A stretch of DNA of 64,000 nt from Plazaster borealis (taxonomy: Eukaryota > Echinodermata > Asteroidea > Forcipulatida > Labidiasteridae), in assembly GCA_021014325.1 (NCBI GenBank), contig CM037469.1, positions 18,189,701 through 18,253,700 on the forward strand. Reading direction: 5' to 3'. Position 1 is the stretch's first letter; every line of letters starts with the position of its first letter. A model generated the notes under the pieces. It did not search any database. It worked only from the letters and a program-made list of their open reading frames with translations, and was not told where the DNA came from. This document shows, piece after piece, positions 9,501 through 20,207 of this stretch. The translations under genes were made by a program, and so were the position numbers.

Positions 9501-12500
9501 GTTGTTGTTAGGTGTCCTGAGTCGTTGTTGTGAGTCGTTGTTGTGAGTTGCCCCGAGTCGTTGTTGTGAGTTGTCCAGAGTCGTTGTTGTGAGTTGCCCT
9601 GAGTCGTTGTTGTGAGTTGTCCAGAGTCGTTGTTGTGAGTTGTCCCGAGTCGTTGTTGTTAGTTGTCCCGAGTCGTAGTTGTGAGTTGTCCCGAGTCGTT
9701 GTTGTGAGTTGTCCTGAGTCGTTGTTGTTAGTTGTCCTGAGTCGTTGTTGTGAGTTGCATTGAGTCGTTGTTGTGAGTTGTCCAGAGTCGTTGTTGTGAG
9801 TTGCCCCGAGTCGTTGTTGTGAGTTGTCCAGAGTCGTAGTTGTGAGTTGTCCCGAGTCGTTGTTGTTAGTTGTCCCGAGTCGTAGTTATGAGTTGTCCCG
9901 AGTCGTTGTTGTGAGTTGTCCCGAGTCGTTGTTGTGAGTTGTCCCGAGTCGTAGTTGTGAGTTGTCCCGAGTTGTAGTTGTTAGTTGTCCTAAGTCGTAG
10001 TTGTTAGTTGTCCTGAGTCGTAGTTGTTAGTTGTCCAGAGTCGTAGTTGTGAGTTGTCCCGAGTCGTTGTTGTGAGTTGTCCCGAGTCGTTGTTGTGAGT
10101 TGTCCCGAGTCGTTGTTGTGAGTTGTCCCGAGTCGTTGTTGTGAGTTGTCCCGAGTCGTAGTTGTGAGTTGTCCCGAGTCATAGTTTTGAGTTGTCCCGA
10201 GTCGTAGTTGTGAGTTGTCCAGAGTTGTTGTTGTTAGTTGTCCTGAGTCGTTGTTGTTAGTTGTCCAGAGTCGTTGTTGTGAGTTGTCCAGAGTCGTTGT
10301 TGTGAGTTGCCCCGAGTCATTGTTGTGAGTTGTCCAGAGTCGTTGTTGTGAGTTGTCCAGAGTCGTTGTTGTGAGTTGTCCAGAGTCGTTGTTGTGAGTT
10401 GTCCCGAGTCGTTGTTGTTAGTTGTCCCGAGTCGTAGTTGTGAGTTGTCCCGAGTCGTAGTTTTGAGTTGTCCAGAGTCGTAGTTGTGAGTTGTCCCGAG
10501 TCGTTGTTGTGAGTTGTCTTGAGTCGTAGTTGTTAGTTGTCCCGAGTCGTTGTTGTGAGTTGTCCCGAGTCGTTGTTTTGAGTTGTCCCGAGTCGTTGTT
10601 GTGAGTCGTCCCGAGTTGTTGTTGTGAGTTGTCCAGAGTCGTTGTTGTGAGTTGTCCCGAGTCGTAGTTTTGAGTTGTCCCGAGTCGTAGTTGTGAGTTG
10701 TCCCGAGTCGTTGTTGTGAGTTGTCCGGAGTCGTTGTTGTGAGTTGTCCCGAGTCGTTGTTGTGAGTTGTCCCGAGTCGTAGTTGTGAGTTGTCCCGAGT
10801 CGTAGTTTTGAGTTGTAGTTGTGAGTTGTCCAGAGTTGTTGTTGTTAGTTGTCCTGAGTCGTTGTTGTTAGTTGTCCAGAGTCGTTGTTTTGAGTTGTCC
10901 AGAGTCGTTGTTGTGAGTTGCCCCGAGTCGTTGTTGTGAGTTGTCCAGAGTCGTTGTTGTGAGTTGTCCAGAGTCGTTGTTGTGAGTTGTCCTGAGTCGT
11001 AGTTGTGAGTTGTCCCGAGTCGTTGTTGTGAGTTGTCCTGAGTCGTTGTTGTTAGTTGTCCTGAGTCGTTGTTGTGAGTTGCCCCGAGTCGTTGTTGTGA
11101 GTTGTCCAGAGTCGTTGTTGTGAGTTGCCCCGAGTCGTTGTTGTGAGTTGTCCAGAGTCGTTGTTGTGAGTTGTCCCGAGTCGTTGTTGTTAGTTGTCCC
11201 GAGTCGTAGTTGTGAGTTGTCCCGAGTCGTAGTTTTGAGTTGTCCAGAGTCGTAGTTGTGAGTTGTCCAGAGTCGTAGTTGTGAGTTGTCCAGAGTCGTT
11301 GTTGTTAGTTGTCCTGAGTCGTTGTTGTGAGTTGTCCGGAGTCGTTGTTGTGAATTGTCCCGAGTCGTTGTTGTGAGTTGTCCAGAGTCGTAGTTGTGAG
11401 TTGTCCCGAGTCGTAGTTTTGAGTTGTCCCGAGTTGTAGTTGTGAGTTGTCCAGAGTTGTTGTTGTTAGTTGTCCTGAGTCGTTGTTGTTAGTTGTCCAG
11501 AGTCGTTGTTGTGAGTTGTCCAGAGTCGTTGTTGTGAGTTGCCCCGAGTCGTTGTTGTGAGTTGTCCAGAGTCGTTGTTGTGAGTTGTCCAGAGTCGTTG
11601 TTGTGAGTTGTCCCGAGTCGTTGTTGTGAGTTGCCCCGAGTCGTTGTTGTGAGTTGTCCAGAGTCGTTGTTGTGAGTTGCCCCGAGTCGTTGTTGTGAGT
11701 TGTCCAGAGTCGTCGTTGTGAGTTGTCCCGAGTCGTTGTTGTTAGTTGTCCCGAGTCGTAGTTGTGAGTTGTCCCGAGTCGTAGTTTTGAGTTGTCCAGA
11801 GTCGTAGTTGTGAGTTGTCCAGAGTTGTTGTTGTTAGTTGTCCTGAGTCGTTGTTGTTAGTTGTCCAGAGTCGTTGTTGCGAGTTGTCCAGAGTCGTTGT
11901 TGTGAGTTGTCCCGAGTCGTAGTTGTGAGTTGTCCCGAGTCGTTGTTGTGAGTTGTCCTGAGTCGTTGTTGTTAGGTGTCCTGAGTCGTTGTTGTGAGTT
12001 GCCCCGAGTCGTTGTTGTGAGTTGTCCAGAGTCGTTGTTGTGAGTTGCCCCGAGTCGTTGTTGTGAGTTGTCCAGAGTCGTTGTTGTGAGTTGTCCCGAG
12101 TCGTTGTTGTTAGTTGTCCCGAGTCGTAGTTGTGAGTTGTCCCGAGTCGTTGTTGTGAGTTGTCCTGAGTCGTTGTTGTTAGTTGTCCTGAGTCGTTGTT
12201 GTGAGTTGCCCCGAGTCGTTGTTGTGAGTTGTCCAGAGTCGTTGTTGTGAGTTGCCCGGAGTCGTTGTTGTGAGTTGTCCAGAGTCGTAGTTGTGAGTTG
12301 TCCCGAGTCGTTGTTGTTAGTTGTCCCGAGTCGTAGTTGTGAGTTGTCCCGAGTCGTTGTTGTGAGTTGTCCCGAGTGGTTGTTGTGAGTTGTCCAGAGT
12401 CGTTGTTGTGAGTTGTCCCGAGTCGTTGTTGTGAGTCGTCCCGAGTCGTAGTTATGAGTTGTCCCGAGTCGTTGTTGTAAGTCGTCCCGAGTCGTTGTTG

Positions 12501-12504
12501 TGAT
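6560..12504. repeat. ~5.9 kb minisatellite, 23-bp unit
   Basis: About 260 head-to-tail copies of a 23-bp unit with core GAGTTGTCCCGAGTCG followed by (T/A)GTTGTT/A/G variants. Variant positions (CCC/CCA/CCT; TGT/AGT) recur in blocks, so higher-order units have been amplified. Strand asymmetry is strong (G/T-rich plus strand). It fills the intron between the third death-domain exon and the last exon of gene A. Long minus-strand frames (up to 264 codons with a 23-residue period) arise because three units equal 69 bases and the unit lacks stops on that strand; they are not treated as genes. Confidence 0.95.
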
Positions 12505-12654
12505 GTTTCACGTCGTCGTAGTTGAGACTTGTTCAACGTAGTTGGTCGGCTACTTCGAAGAGCAATTTCTCACAACTCCGACAACCAACTCACAACGGCA
12601 GGTTGAACCACTGGAATACACACAAACCGAAACAGTATAACATGCCTTTTTTTT

Positions 12655-12840
12655 AAATATATACCAACAATAATAATAGTGGCTTCTTATATATCGCACA
12701 TTCGTCACTCAGTGACGCTTAAGGCGCTTTTAACGTTATTATTTTCCTGCAAGGTATTGTGGAGCTACGTTTATGAAGTATGAGGCCAAGTCCTTTACAT
12801 AGCACAATTAGCACCATGTAATGGTTTACAAGGTGCTGTC
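12655..12840 (-). mobile_element. SINE 3' fragment in gene A intron
   Basis: Contains AACAATAATAATAG...TTCTTATATA and CACCATGTAATGGTTTACAAGG, matching the 3' part of the SINE at 36905-37305. The tRNA head is absent. Confidence 0.6.
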
Positions 12841-12883
12841 AAACGAAGTTTCATGTTTTTATTTCGTGTTTTGTTGTTGTCAG

Positions 12884-13808
12884 ATCCTTCAAATGAGCCT
12901 TCGTTGAGTGCAGAACCCTCAAGTCACCCGCCATTGGTCGACAAGTTTGTGCAGGTTTCCAAAACTGTACTGGAGAGCGATGAATTCAAAATTGTTAGCG
13001 GCATAACACATAAGGCTTTAGTATCAGATTGTGAGGGTGGTTTTGAAGATCAATGCATGTTTGAGATGTTGCACGAAGCGGCTGATGCGACTCTTGGGGA
13101 TCTTCTTGAAATGATACCATACCTTAAAGATGGTATAGTAGTCTTTCAACAGGGTAAATTATGCTTTTACGCACTCAAAGATGCCCATGAGATGTGGAAA
13201 ACGGGTGAACTTTCAAAAGTTGAGACCCTAAGGTATGCTGTCGAAAAGATTACCGCGGCCATAGTCGAGTGTTATTTAACTATAGGCGGTAGGGCTTTGG
13301 GTCGTTTTGTTGGTGGTGCTCTTGGTGCTGCCGTTGGATCCGTAATCCCAGTATTAGGCACATGCGTTGGGGTGTAGTGGGGACAGTTTTGGGGGCTATA
13401 TATGGTGGTAAACTTTGCGCCTCCATCAGCAAGAAGGTCGGACCCTTTCTCGGTCGTCAATACGCCGAACTGCTGACCGAGCTTGTTCCCCGTGATGACC
13501 AAAAAGTGTTTTGCATCACAAATCTTAAAGCAGGAGACCATGTTATAACTGAAGACGCAAAAGGAATACACGCAATCATTTCTCGCCTAGATGTCTCGCG
13601 GAATAAAATCACCTTGTTGCATAGCAACACGAAGGCAGGGGTGGTGATGGAGGAGACCGTATATTTCAGCCCACCTTGGCGTAAGGTGATATACGAGGAG
13701 GCTGATCCCTGTGTGATTGCAAACGCAACATCTATGATCGGTCACCGCCCCGGGGGGAGACAGGGCAGCAAACATTTCGCTAAATGGTGTAAAATGAAAC
13801 CGAAATAG
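12884..13808 (+). CDS. Gene A last exon: glycine zipper plus LRAT-like domain, one frameshift
   Basis: Follows acceptor TTGTTGTTGTCAG in phase 1. Acidic/helical N-part, then a hydrophobic stretch with GxxxG spacing (GGRALGRFVGGALGAAVGS) that could insert in a membrane. After a frame change at about 13368-13377 (one base fewer than gene B, followed at once by TAG), the second frame continues the Gly-rich segment. It then gives an LRAT-like domain: LKAGDHV, the His of GIHAII, ITLLHSNTKAG, a VIANATSMIG helix and SKHFAKWCK near the C-terminus. In active LRAT/HRASLS enzymes (acyl transfer from phospholipid) the last motif is NCEHF; here Cys is Ser and Asn is Gly. Stop at 13806. Probably catalytically inactive. 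The frameshift may be a true lesion or an assembly error. Confidence 0.68.
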
Positions 13809-13871
13809 TCATATACAGCAATACAAAACTGAATTCTTGTAAACATTCAATATATTATGATCAGTTTTGGA

Positions 13872-13877
13872 AATAAA
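13872..13877 (+). promoter_or_regulatory. Poly(A) signal of gene A
   Basis: AATAAA 63 bases after the gene A stop codon, with T/G-rich sequence downstream (TGTATACATGTTTGTG). Confidence 0.55.
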
Positions 13878-13879
13878 TC

Positions 13880-15337
13880 GGATTTGTATATTTGACAGTG
13901 TATACATGTTTGTGCTTACTGTGCAAGCTTTAATGTCTTCTTATGTAACGTTCTTTAAGTTCGACTATTTACTTTTAATTACGTTTTGTATTTCTTTAAG
14001 TTAAACACGCTAAGTATAGTATTGTGTATTAGCATCAGTTTTGCCCGCCTGTCCAATTTTCGAGACATTTTGTGCACCAATGCTTTTGTTTGGAATAATG
14101 TTCCTTTTCACTGGCGTTCTTCTTTATTATGTACTAAAAAGGATATTCATTTATTTATTTTACACAGTATTTATATGGTGTAAGTTTCGGCTGACCATTC
14201 AAACTTTGCAAGTTGATGTATTCCTTTGAAAATTAAGCTCCAGTAAATTTTGTTAAGGCAGTAAAAGACATCTTAAAAGTCCATCGTTTTAAGTAAATCT
14301 GGTTGCATGTATGCGATTTGTCTATGTTAATGTTTTTTATTTGATCTTAAAATATGAAACGTCAACTTTTTTATTTGTATAATATTCTGTTATGAGTGTC
14401 GTTTTATGAGTGTCGTTCCGCCTTGAGGCGGAACCGATCTGCAACTGTTTGCGCTTTATAAATCTCTCTCTATTATTATTATTAATAGATACATCATGCA
14501 AAAGAACCTGCAATCGTTGTGTCATTTAGTGAAGATCGCGGTTCAAAGACACAATAGAACCGTTATTAATGTTTTGTAATGTGTTTTGTGCACAGTGTAA
14601 TCTCGATTTTGTAAAACGAAGTATAAGAAACTTTCTCTCACGTGGCAGTACTCAGACGTACCTTGATATTTAGTTTATTTAAAATACTATGTAGTTTGTA
14701 CAGTCATCTTGTTATCACATCCGGAGTATCGAACCACTATTATTTGTTACGATATAAAGTCCCTTTACTTCTCTTAAAGGAACATTACAGAATTGGTTTT
14801 TGCTAACTGGCAGTGTAAGCACCCTATATAATCCACCATACACATAAACTGACAAACCTGTAGAAGTTTGAGATCTATCGGCCATCTGGGTCACGAGAAA
14901 ATAGTGAAAAACCGATTACACATTTGCATGTGTTATACAATGCAAGAATAAAACGCTCATGAGCGATAAACTCCAATCGGAAATTAGTTTTATTTATTTC
15001 TCATCAAATATGGCATTTCAGACAAAAATATTTCTAGGGATGTTTTCTACTATCATCATCATTAGACCGTGTAAGTTTTATGTAAATCTGTGATCATAAA
15101 GACAATTTTAATTACCAGTCCTTTAACGACAAGTTTAGTGGGTTCCTTGACGTGCTTTACGCAACAGACGGGATTTACGGCTTTACGTCCCATCTGAAGC
15201 GTCTTCTTATTAAGTGTCTTGCTCAAGTGCAGTGACCTTCACTCGAATCTATTCTCTGAAAACCCAAGAACAGGACCTCCGTCGTGCACGGATACACTAG
15301 GCCATGACATCCACCAGTAACAACTATAGTCAACCTT
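13880..15337. other. Intergenic, 3' of gene A
   Basis: No gene seen. It contains a SINE-type tail near 14405-14485 (GCGGAACCGATCTGCAACTG, GCGCTTTATAAATCTCTC, then ATTATTATT). The remainder is A/T-rich unique-looking sequence. Confidence 0.5.
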
Positions 15338-15439
15338 TTAAAGGCACTGTACACGTTTGGTAATTACTCAAAATATATTGGCATAAAAACTGACTTGGTA
15401 ACAAGCAACAATTACCAAACGTGTACGATATGCCCTTAA
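15338..15439. mobile_element. Internally deleted family-I MITE
   Basis: TTAA-bounded, ~100 bp: left terminus AAGGCACTGTACACGTTTGG through GACTTGGTAACAAGCAAC, then directly the right terminus CAATTACCAAACGTGTACG. About 270 central bases are missing relative to full copies. Confidence 0.75.
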
Positions 15440-15499
15440 TCATTACGAATACCTTTATAGTTTGACTTATTCCATGAAAGCTTTTGTTGCTTGGTATTA

Positions 15500-16560
15500 G
15501 CTTTTCACAAAAGTCAAACTTTGACCCCGTCATGATCAATTTGTTGATTGATCGAGGGTTGGTATTCATATGAAATAATGTAATATTTGTTTACCTGGTC
15601 ACCCCACCTGTGAATGCTTAAGCTATATATCAATCTATACACCCGGCATAATCAATTTTGTGTGTGACTACTCTACAATATTGATTGATCATCATTTTTG
15701 GTATAATGATCCTATGTAAAATAAATAACTACCGATGCCGTAGAGTAGCACTGGAGCATGGATTTCAAATGTATAGATCATGTTTTTTGTTAAGTTACTC
15801 CCCTTTGTATAGTTAGGGTGGGGTGGGGTGGGGTGGGGTGGGGTGGGGTTGGGCATGTGGGTTTGTCCTCTTCTTTAGGGGGTGGGGTGGCGGGGTGGCG
15901 GGTAGGCTCACCTATAGGGAATCCGAGAACCTGGCATGTTTTCAATGCAGTTTATCCATTGATCAACTTAGTAGAATTAAGTAAATTTAAAAGCGCTCTA
16001 TATTTACACCCCATTGTTTTAAAATCCTGCGAGACCATAAGATTTCGAATAACTCCTAATGCCCATCGTGGGAACAGCAGTTTGGTGTATATGCTGAGAA
16101 AACGTATATAACTCGTTTATAGTGTGGATTACATACGTTTTGCGAAAGTAATTACCTTTCCAGAGGTTTTGTAGAGATAGTTTACAACAAATAATATCCT
16201 TGGGGGGTCCAAAAAAAAATCTTTTTTTTTTTCATTGACTCCATTAATTTTTTGCAAAACAAATGTGTACAAAAGCAATGAGGGTATAGTTTAGCACACA
16301 GTCTATCAGACTTTTTTGAATGGACCCGTTGGGTCTATCGAGTCTATACAAACAAATAGGGTAATAGGTCAAGTCAATTTAGGCTGTCTGGGGATAGAAC
16401 TTAAAGGGGTTGACCTGTTTGGGCGAGACAATGAACGTGTAATTAACTCAAAGATGTTGATGGCTTACAAAGTGCAGTCCCATAGCACTCCAAAGGCGGA
16501 CGTCATCTTCCGAAAGTTGAGCAATGCAGTTTATTTTGGGATTGGATGAAAAATATCATT
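15500..16560. repeat. Duplicated flank, copy A
   Basis: Blocks here recur after gene B. TTTGACCCCGTCA...GATTGATCGAGGGTTGG recurs at 19104, GTGAATGCTT at 20684, GTGGATT(A/T)CATACGTTTTG at 21588, and AGTCAATT(T/G)AGGCTG at 21826. It holds a (GGGGT)n run at 15820-15850. No coding sequence is evident. Confidence 0.65.
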
Positions 16561-17039
16561 CGTGTTGGATTAGTTTGATCTTGCATAAGTACCCGAAAGG
16601 TTTCAGAATAGGACTATCTAGTTCTGGAACAGCATCATTTGTTTAATTATTTATTAATTTGCAGTTTTGTCGGGGAGAGGTGGACAATCAAGCCCGTCTA
16701 AATCTGTCCCTTTTTAAGCCCATCCTTAAAGTAGTTTGTATAAAGCATTGTTTCATTATTCCAGATCCCAGTGATTGCAAAGGACCCTTTAGAGTGCAAC
16801 AGTTCACTTTTGTGCCGTATACATTTGGTGCTTGATATGGGGCATGGTGGTACCCCCTTCTATTGTGTCTTCATTGTGTGCTTGGAATCTTAGGAATTCT
16901 TTAGAGGATTTTAGGGGGGGGGGTACTGTATAAGAGGAAAATAGTGCGTTCAAGTATGGGAACATTGGGGGGGATACCCTGTACCCCATATTGGGAATGG
17001 TATAGCCATATTAAAACCTGTGGGTTGTGGCACAGTACC

Positions 17040-17190
17040 GTATGCAATGCCGTGTTGCCTTATACCAAGGTTTCCCTTCGAAAGTTTATTGACCTTGGAG
17101 TGTCATGGCTGAGAAGTCTAGTGCACCTGACTCGAGCTCTGTGGGTTCGAATCCCGGTCGTGACACTTGTGTCCTTCACTAAAGCACTTA
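17040..17190 (+). mobile_element. tRNA-derived SINE, interrupted by a MITE
   Basis: tRNA-like head GTCATGGCTGAGAAGTCTAG with intact B box GTGGGTTCGAATCCCGG, then CACTTGTGTCCTT. It stops in AAAGCACTTAA, where the MITE at 17188 begins. Orthologous to the SINE at 3580 in front of gene A. Confidence 0.75.
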
Positions 17191-17655
17191 AAGGGTCTGT
17201 ACACGTTTGGTAATGACTCTGAAAATTAATAGCTATAAAAAGTTACTTGGTAAGAAGTACAGCAGCTCTTATGGATAGTATAAATGCAATTTCAGAAATT
17301 TTTCAGTGAGAATACTGGTCTTTGACAATTACCTTCTGATAGTATAAAGCATTTTTAAAAACGTTTCACTTTGAAGTACTGCGGTAATGGAAAAAGATAT
17401 AACTTTTTATCCCCGAAAACTTGAATCTTAGAAGCGTTACTCTCATCAGAAACGTTTCTCAGATTGTGTATTCCAATTGCAGATTATTCTTCCTGCGTGG
17501 ACATAACCGCTCCAGATTTTCGGCAATATCTCAAAAACGCTACCACCTTTTGAAATGAAATTTTCACAAGTTAGTTTTATAGTATGTATGTACAACTTTA
17601 TAGGATTGAAACTAACAATTGTGTGAACGCAACCAAACGTATACAGACCCTTTAA
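17188..17655. mobile_element. Family-II MITE, chimeric copy
   Basis: TTAA-bounded with family-II termini. After about 120 bases it carries GAGAATACTGGTCTTTGACA (17309-17329), a piece of the family-I 3' end, and then resumes family II at CTTCTGATAGTATAAAGC, so the 5' part is present twice. This looks like template switching or gene conversion between families. Confidence 0.75.
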
Positions 17656-17997
17656 ACGATCGTCCTTGGAATGGGACGTTAGCCCTTTAGTGTGGTAGAA
17701 GTAAGGTGTTGATATAATTCAACACTTTTCAAAAACCTTCAAGAAAGTTCTTGGTTAGTTTCTAACCGGTCTAAAAAGAGTTATAAGGTAAATTCCCATT
17801 AAATTGAGAATTGAGCACTCCAAATCTAACTCCAAAGTCCTCTGAAACTGTTGATCGATGTGATTGTAACTCATTGACAGGAAATTTAATGTTCTAAACA
17901 ATGAATTATTTGAAAGGCTGAACAAACTTCTGCAATTGAGGCGATCAGACTGAGAGGCACACATCCCACCATCTCTTCTGACGTTACAGACGTCACT

Positions 17998-18010
17998 ATG
18001 TCCTGCCAAG
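17998..18010 (+). CDS. Gene B exon 1: start exon (MSCQ)
   Basis: ATGTCCTGCCAAG before a GTAAGT donor, phase 1, with the same leader as gene A exon 1. The donor here is stronger than gene A's GTAAAT. Downstream, about 60 bases of intron match gene A intron 1 (ATTCTTATATGAATCATGGAACA / TTTTTATATAAATCATAAAATAC) before a sudden switch to gene A's last intron. Confidence 0.55.
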
Positions 18011-18285
18011 GTAAGTTTTCGTTTGTAAATTCTTATATGAATCATGGAACACATTCTGTAACAGAGAGAAAGTCGCAACCGTCGTTGGTTGTGATGTTTC
18101 ACGTCGTCGTAGTTGAGACTTGTTCAACGTAGTTGGTCGGTTACTACGAAGAGCACTCATGACTTCGACAACTAACTCACACGGGCGGGTCGAATCTCCG
18201 GAATATACAAAAACCAACACGGTTTATATGCAAATTCGAAGTTTCATGTTTTTTCCCGTGTTTTTTTATCTTCCCCTCTGTCAGA

Positions 18286-19095
18286 TCATTGATGGGCTTT
18301 CGTTGAGTGCAGAACCCTATTAGTCACCCATTGTTCGACAAGCCTGTGCAGGTTTCCGAAACTGAAACGAAGACACAGGAGAGCGTTAATTCAACATTTT
18401 GAACGGCATAATACGTGAAGGCTATGTTCTTGAGGCAGTACCAGCGATTAATGTCGGTATCAGCTAGCGAGGAATGTACAGGAAGCACGGTTGATACAAT
18501 GGGCGCCGTGGATGGGGCTGCTGATAGTGTTCTTGATGCGGTACAAGCGATTAATGTTGGTATAGGCCTAGTACTCACCAAACATGTCATAATATGCTAT
18601 TACGAACTCAAAAAGGCCCATGAGAAGTGGGAAAAGGGTGAACGTTCAAAATATGAGACCAAACGGGAGGCTGTCAAACATGTTACCACGGCCATAACCA
18701 AGAGTGGTTTAATCATAGCCGGTAAAGTTGTGGGTGGTGTTACGGGGGGCTGTGTTGGATCCTCTATCCCAGTAGTCGGCCCATGCATTGGGAGTAAAAT
18801 GGGGGCAGTTATTGGGGCTAAATGTGGGGATAAACTGGGGAAGTACATCCCTATGATTGGCGAGAAGGTCGGACCCGTTCTCGGTCGTCAATTCGCAAAA
18901 CTGATGCCCAAGCTTTTTACCCGTGATGACCGACAAGTGCACTGCATCGAAAATTTTAAAACAGTGGACCATGTTATAACGGAAGACCCTAAAGGAATAC
19001 ATGCACTTATCTCCCACATTGATGTTTCGCGGAAGAAAATCACCTTGTTGCACAGCAACACAAAGGCAGGCGTGGGGACGGAGGAGACCGTATAG
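18286..19095 (+). pseudogene. Gene B last exon: truncated glycine-zipper/LRAT-like paralogue
   Basis: The acceptor CCCCTCTGTCAG is conserved, but the first exon bases are two shorter than in gene A, which puts a TGA in the third codon of the spliced frame. An open frame resumes at 18415 (226 codons). It has the helical region (YYELKKAHEKWEKGERSKYE), a hydrophobic GxxxG segment (GKVVGGVTGGCVGSSIPVVG) without the frameshift of gene A, then GPVLGRQFAKLMPKLFTRDD, VDHVITEDPKGIHALIS and ITLLHSNTKAG. TAG at 19093 ends it before the catalytic-motif region, so the second half of the LRAT fold is gone. If expressed, it would start at the ATG at 18415 or in another exon. Confidence 0.62.
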
Positions 19096-19374
19096 ATTTT
19101 AGCCTTTGACCCCCGTCAGAATCAATGATTGATCGAGGGTTGGTATGCATTGCACAAATTTGACATTATCTAATCTGCATTAATGTGTGACAAACTTCGG
19201 AGCCCTTAAAGGGACAGTTAAAGAAGAACAAGATAACAGATCATAACAGCAAAATAAGAATAATAAATCGTTTCCTCGAAATTATAGTTCGAGGGATCGA
19301 AATAGTGTGTAATAATGTTTCGAGGGAACGAAATCCTATTTCGAGGGAACAAAATAATGTGTTTTGTTTACCTA

Positions 19375-19560
19375 TTCACCACACAGTGGAGTCGAATGAC
19401 TCTTTACGCAGAGTAAACTACACGTTACTCTCATTAAGGGTCAATTGGACTACAATCAGAGTCATTTTGACTCCGGCCCGGAGTCGTATTGGCGGGCCTT
19501 GCAGCGCGCAGCAGCCGCAGTGGTCTGGTCACTAACTCTATTGCCTAGTCTAACAATGAG
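19375..19560. other. GAGTC-rich region, left of the big inverted repeat
   Basis: Repeated GAGTC/GACTC words (GAGTCGAATGACTC, CAGAGTCATTTTGACTC). The same words recur at 20205-20460 on the other side of the inverted repeat, so both belong to one composite element. Confidence 0.5.
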
Positions 19561-19667
19561 AACCGGCCGCGGTATCCAGGTTACGTTCGTTGCTATGTTG
19601 GTTGCCATCTTGGATTTCCGATGACATGTCATTGCGTAGCCTGTAGCTCATCATGCCAAGAGTAACA

Positions 19668-20207
19668 CTGTTTGTTCGTCGGTGGAGTCAAATTGTATTG
19701 TTTGTAAGTTTTGAATAATAACACATGTAACGTTATGTGGTGTTTAGGCGTCGTGTATATGTACTTGTAGAACTTCTGTAGGCCCAGGTGTACTAGAAGT
19801 GGTGGGAGATATACACAATCTATCCTGGAGCAAGCTGGCCATCATCCATCTTGCAGCAGATCAGGCAGGCATTCCATCATTTGCATGTGGTAGTAGTTGT
19901 AGTAGTAGTAGTAGTCTATAGTAGTAGTAGTTAGTAGTAGTAAGTAGTAGTAACAGCTAACTTAGCTGTGGCAATGCCAATGCATGAATGCCTGGGCCTG
20001 ATCCGCGCCAGCATGGCCAGCTATACCGACCCAGGATATTTTGTTTGTCTCCCACCATTCCTATTGTAACGCTTGGCCTACAGTTCAACTACAAGTACAA
20101 GTACATTATGTTCTATACACAACGCCTAAACACCACATAACTTTACATGTTTTATACTTCAATTCTTACAAACAAGTACATTTTGACTCCACCGACGAAC
20201 AAACAGG
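19668..20207. mobile_element. Large imperfect inverted repeat (foldback element)
   Basis: Arms of ~215 bp. Left TTTGTTCGTCGGTGGAGTCA (19671) pairs with the reverse of 20178-20200, and TATGTGGTGTTTAGGCG (19735) pairs with 20122-20140. TGGTGGGAGA and GATCAGGC..GGCATTC also have partners. The loop (about 19890-19975) is a GTA/TAG microsatellite. The flanks are rich in GAGTC words. No transposase is seen. Confidence 0.8.

Noticed and set aside
6560..12504. CRISPR-like array
   Set aside because: Units are contiguous with no unique spacers, and the genome is eukaryotic.
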